A DNA stretch of 24,314 nucleotides, taken from Acidobacteriota bacterium. Its GTDB lineage: Bacteria; Acidobacteriota; Terriglobia; Terriglobales; Acidobacteriaceae. Shown here piece after piece: positions 22,718 through 24,314 of the stretch (its first letter is position 1; each line of letters opens with the position of its first letter). Location of the stretch: positions 1 through 24,314 of the forward strand of contig JAJYAE010000027.1 of NCBI GenBank assembly GCA_021779695.1, written 5' to 3'. The notes beneath the pieces are model-generated. The model searched no databases, was not told where the DNA came from, and saw only the letters and a program-made list of their open reading frames with translations. The translations under genes were made by a program, and so were the position numbers.

Positions 22718-23809
22718 ATGGTTGCTGCTCCAAAGCGTCTGAACATTTTTGAGAGATACCTCACCGTGTGGGTAGGACTCTGCATGGTCGCGGGCCTTGT
22801 CATGGGAAAGGTTTTGCCAGGCTTCATCGATCAACTGAGGGGTATGGAGTTTGGCAAGGGAAGCCAGGTGAACGTGCCGATTGCCGTTCTGATCTGGCTG
22901 ATGATCATTCCGATGATGATGAAGGTCGACTTCGGTGCCATCCGCAATGTCGGCCAGAAGCCGCGCGGGCTGTTCGTTACGCTGTTCGTGAACTGGGTGG
23001 TAAAGCCGTTCTCCATGGCTCTGATCGGCTGGGTGTTCTTCCGCCATCTGTTTGCAGCGTGGATCAACCCAGCCGAGGCGGATCAGTACATCGCGGGCTG
23101 TATCATTCTGGCGGCTGCGCCCTGTACGGCAATGGTGTTTGTATGGAGCTACCTGACAGATGGGGATCCGGCGTACACTCTCGTCCAGGTTTCAGTGAAC
23201 GACCTTATCATGCTGTTTCTCTTTGCGCCGATCGTCCGCTATCTTGTGCGCGGTGCCTCGTCGCTGGATGTTCCCTTTATCGTTCTCCTCTACTCAGTGA
23301 TTGCCTTCATCGTAATCCCGCTCGCGGTTGGTGTGGCTCTCAGACAGTGGCTTACTCGTGCTCACGGAATAAAACGGTTCAACGAAGTCTTCCTTCCGAA
23401 GTTGGGTCCTGTAACCATCCTCGCCCTGCTCGCGACGCTGGTGCTGATCTTCGGCTTCCAGTCTGAGAACATTCGTGGGCGCTATTTCCACGTCCTGTTG
23501 ATCGCGATTCCGATTCTTCTTCAGGTGTATTTCAACTCGTCTCTTACCTATGGACTCATGCGCTGGCTCAAGGTCGAGCATTCGGTTGCCGCTCCCGGCG
23601 CGCTCATCGGCGCAAGCAATTTCTTTGAATTGGCCGTCGCTACCGCGATCGCTCTATTCGGACCGGGTTCTGGCGCGGCGTTGGCGACGGTCGTCGGCGT
23701 CCTCGTCGAGGTCCCGGTAATGCTTTCAGTCTGCAATGCCTGCAACCGCACGAGGCACTGGTTTCCCGCAACTCAGCCGGCTACCAGCCGTGCAGTCGCA
23801 TCGCAATAG
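22718..23809 (+). CDS. acr3: Acr3 arsenite efflux permease
   Basis: 363 residues from an ATG with AAGGA 7 nt upstream; the longer in-frame start at 22655 overlaps arsR. About ten transmembrane helices are visible. The essential Cys lies in ILAAAPCTAMVFVWSYLTDG, and GASNFFELAVATAIALFG and ATVVGVLVEVPVMLSVCN are family signatures. It exports As(III) from the cytosol and can work alone or with ArsA. It is the only intact arsenite pump here; a remnant of another lies at 11745. Confidence 0.96.
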   Translation: MVAAPKRLNIFERYLTVWVGLCMVAGLVMGKVLPGFIDQLRGMEFGKGSQVNVPIAVLIWLMIIPMMMKVDFGAIRNVGQKPRGLFVTLFVNWVVKPFSMALIGWVFFRHLFAAWINPAEADQYIAGCIILAAAPCTAMVFVWSYLTDGDPAYTLVQVSVNDLIMLFLFAPIVRYLVRGASSLDVPFIVLLYSVIAFIVIPLAVGVALRQWLTRAHGIKRFNEVFLPKLGPVTILALLATLVLIFGFQSENIRGRYFHVLLIAIPILLQVYFNSSLTYGLMRWLKVEHSVAAPGALIGASNFFELAVATAIALFGPGSGAALATVVGVLVEVPVMLSVCNACNRTRHWFPATQPATSRAVASQ

Positions 23810-23818
23810 GAGATCGCC

Positions 23819-24064
23819 ATGGAATGCTATCAGTGTTTGCAGAGCGGGAACACCCGGGAAGCGGTTGGGTTGTGCCACCACTGCTCCGCGGCTCTCTGTG
23901 CCGATCATATTTGCGCAGTTGAGGAGCCGCTCATGGTTAAACATTTGATGGCTCCTTCAACTGTCTTTCCCAAGAAGGCGCGACTGATGCTGTGTGCGAC
24001 GTGTAAAGCAGCTCTGGAACAGTTTCAATCTGAGCCGGCGACAGAGGCGGAGGTATGTCGCTGA
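23819..24064 (+). CDS. DUF2180-family Cys-rich protein
   Basis: 81 residues; AGGAG is 6 nt before the ATG, 9 bp after acr3, so it is the last gene of the operon. The N-terminal half is a compact zinc-binding domain: MECYQCLQSGNTREAVGLCH, then HCSAALCADHICAVEE. A further pair is in LMLCATCKAAL. DUF2180 members have no established function. Placement directly after acr3 suggests metalloid or zinc handling (inference). Confidence 0.8.
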   Translation: MECYQCLQSGNTREAVGLCHHCSAALCADHICAVEEPLMVKHLMAPSTVFPKKARLMLCATCKAALEQFQSEPATEAEVCR

Positions 24065-24087
24065 TCCACGGGGGGAGCAAGAGCGAA

Positions 24088-24203
24088 TCAAGATCGTCCA
24101 GCCGTCCAGCCACAGGCAACAACATTCAACGGGCCATCGCGGCCACACTTTGGGCAGTGATAGAGGCCGGAGGTTATTGCTCTGCCTACGTACTCTTCTC
24201 TTC
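24088..24203 (-). pseudogene. Broken second copy of the zinc-ribbon gene
   Basis: The minus-strand frame reads EEYVGRAITSGLYHCPKCGR then DGPLN, matching the intact protein at 4998-5222. It then diverges to VVACGWTAGRS and a stop at 24090-24088. The N-terminal half with the first Cys pair is missing because homology ends at 24203, at a TA that begins an IS630-like end. It cannot encode a functional ribbon by itself. Confidence 0.7.
24124..24203 (-). repeat. 80-bp direct repeat, copy 2
   Basis: Matches 5070-5149 at 74 of 80 positions without gaps, same orientation. It ends exactly at the proposed insertion site of the IS630-like element. Confidence 0.9.
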
Positions 24204-24205
24204 TA

Positions 24206-24314
24206 GAGCGGTTTTAATTTAAGTGCTGGCATATCCGGAGGAATCGAAGTAGTTGGCGCACTCGCTTGGCGAGACGGCAAGGAGCAGTTGGCCGATCTGC
24301 TGCCATAGTTCTTC
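24206..24314 (-). mobile_element. End of an IS630-like insertion sequence (continues beyond window)
   Basis: Homology of the zinc-ribbon copy stops at 24203 and is followed by TA (24204-24205), the target dinucleotide of IS630 elements. The element would begin at 24206. Its other end is outside the window, so terminal repeats could not be compared. Confidence 0.5.
24219..24314 (-). CDS. IS630-family transposase, C-terminal fragment (partial)
   Basis: The 31 residues before TAA at 24221-24219 read EELWQQIGQLLLAVSPSECA then NYFDSSGYAST. This resembles the C-terminus of IS630-type DDE transposases (a helix followed by ECANYFxxAGYAS/T). The rest, including the catalytic residues, lies beyond the right edge. 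The frame is open to the edge. The transposase would cut and paste the element into TA sites. Confidence 0.6.
   Translation of the reverse strand, partial: EELWQQIGQLLLAVSPSECANYFDSSGYAST

Noticed and set aside
1..24314. CRISPR arrays, rRNA or complete tRNA genes
   Set aside because: No regularly spaced repeats, no rRNA-like stretches and no complete cloverleaf were seen.

Overview
This window looks like accessory DNA (genomic islands) from a soil or sediment bacterium with mid-range GC. The gene set (Acr3-type ars operon with arsD/arsA, DUF2180, DUF2703 with a SigZ-like sigma factor, split-Soret cytochrome, many GTG/TTG starts) would fit an acidobacterium, but this is an inference and no ribosomal marker is present. 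No complete RNA gene is present.

Layout. (1) 1-1740, minus strand: an AbiE-like type IV toxin-antitoxin pair, cut by the left edge, with two copies of a candidate autoregulatory palindrome upstream. (2) 1741-3804: an attachment region made of a 50-bp 3' fragment of tRNA-Ala(GGC) flanked by similar arm-type repeats, then a tyrosine integrase and an excisionase-like gene. This looks like the junction of two elements integrated at the same tRNA. (3) 4069-7116: a LysR regulator, a zinc-ribbon protein, a frameshifted arsR, an intact arsR with a probable leaderless promoter, a strong palindromic promoter facing the other way, a truncated arsA and decayed sequence. (4) 7117-11550: a lone ccmF (cytochrome c haem lyase), a Tat-exported split-Soret dihaem cytochrome that appears to start at ATA, and a translationally coupled DUF2703 / ECF sigma (SigZ-like) pair. 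(5) 11745-18595: a decayed acr3, a small membrane ORF, arsC and arsR on the minus strand, divergent from a complete pstS-pstC-pstA-pstB-phoU phosphate uptake operon, a small membrane protein and another arsR. (6) 18633-24064: a second arsC, divergent from a tight usp-arsD-arsA-arsR-acr3-DUF2180 operon. (7) 24088-24314: a second, broken zinc-ribbon copy interrupted at a TA by an IS630-type element that runs off the window.

How the parts work together. Arsenate enters cells through phosphate transporters. Two ArsC reductases would make arsenite. ArsD would pass it to the ArsA ATPase, and Acr3 would export it. The Pst system would keep high-affinity phosphate uptake going. A near-identical palindrome (ATGCGT-N4-ACGCAT) lies in both divergent intergenic regions, arsR/pstS and arsC/usp. 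That suggests one ArsR-type switch controls arsenic export and phosphate import together. The roughly 19-kb block between the two zinc-ribbon copies carries all of the arsenic and phosphate genes, so the 80-bp direct repeat may mark a mobilised or duplicated unit.
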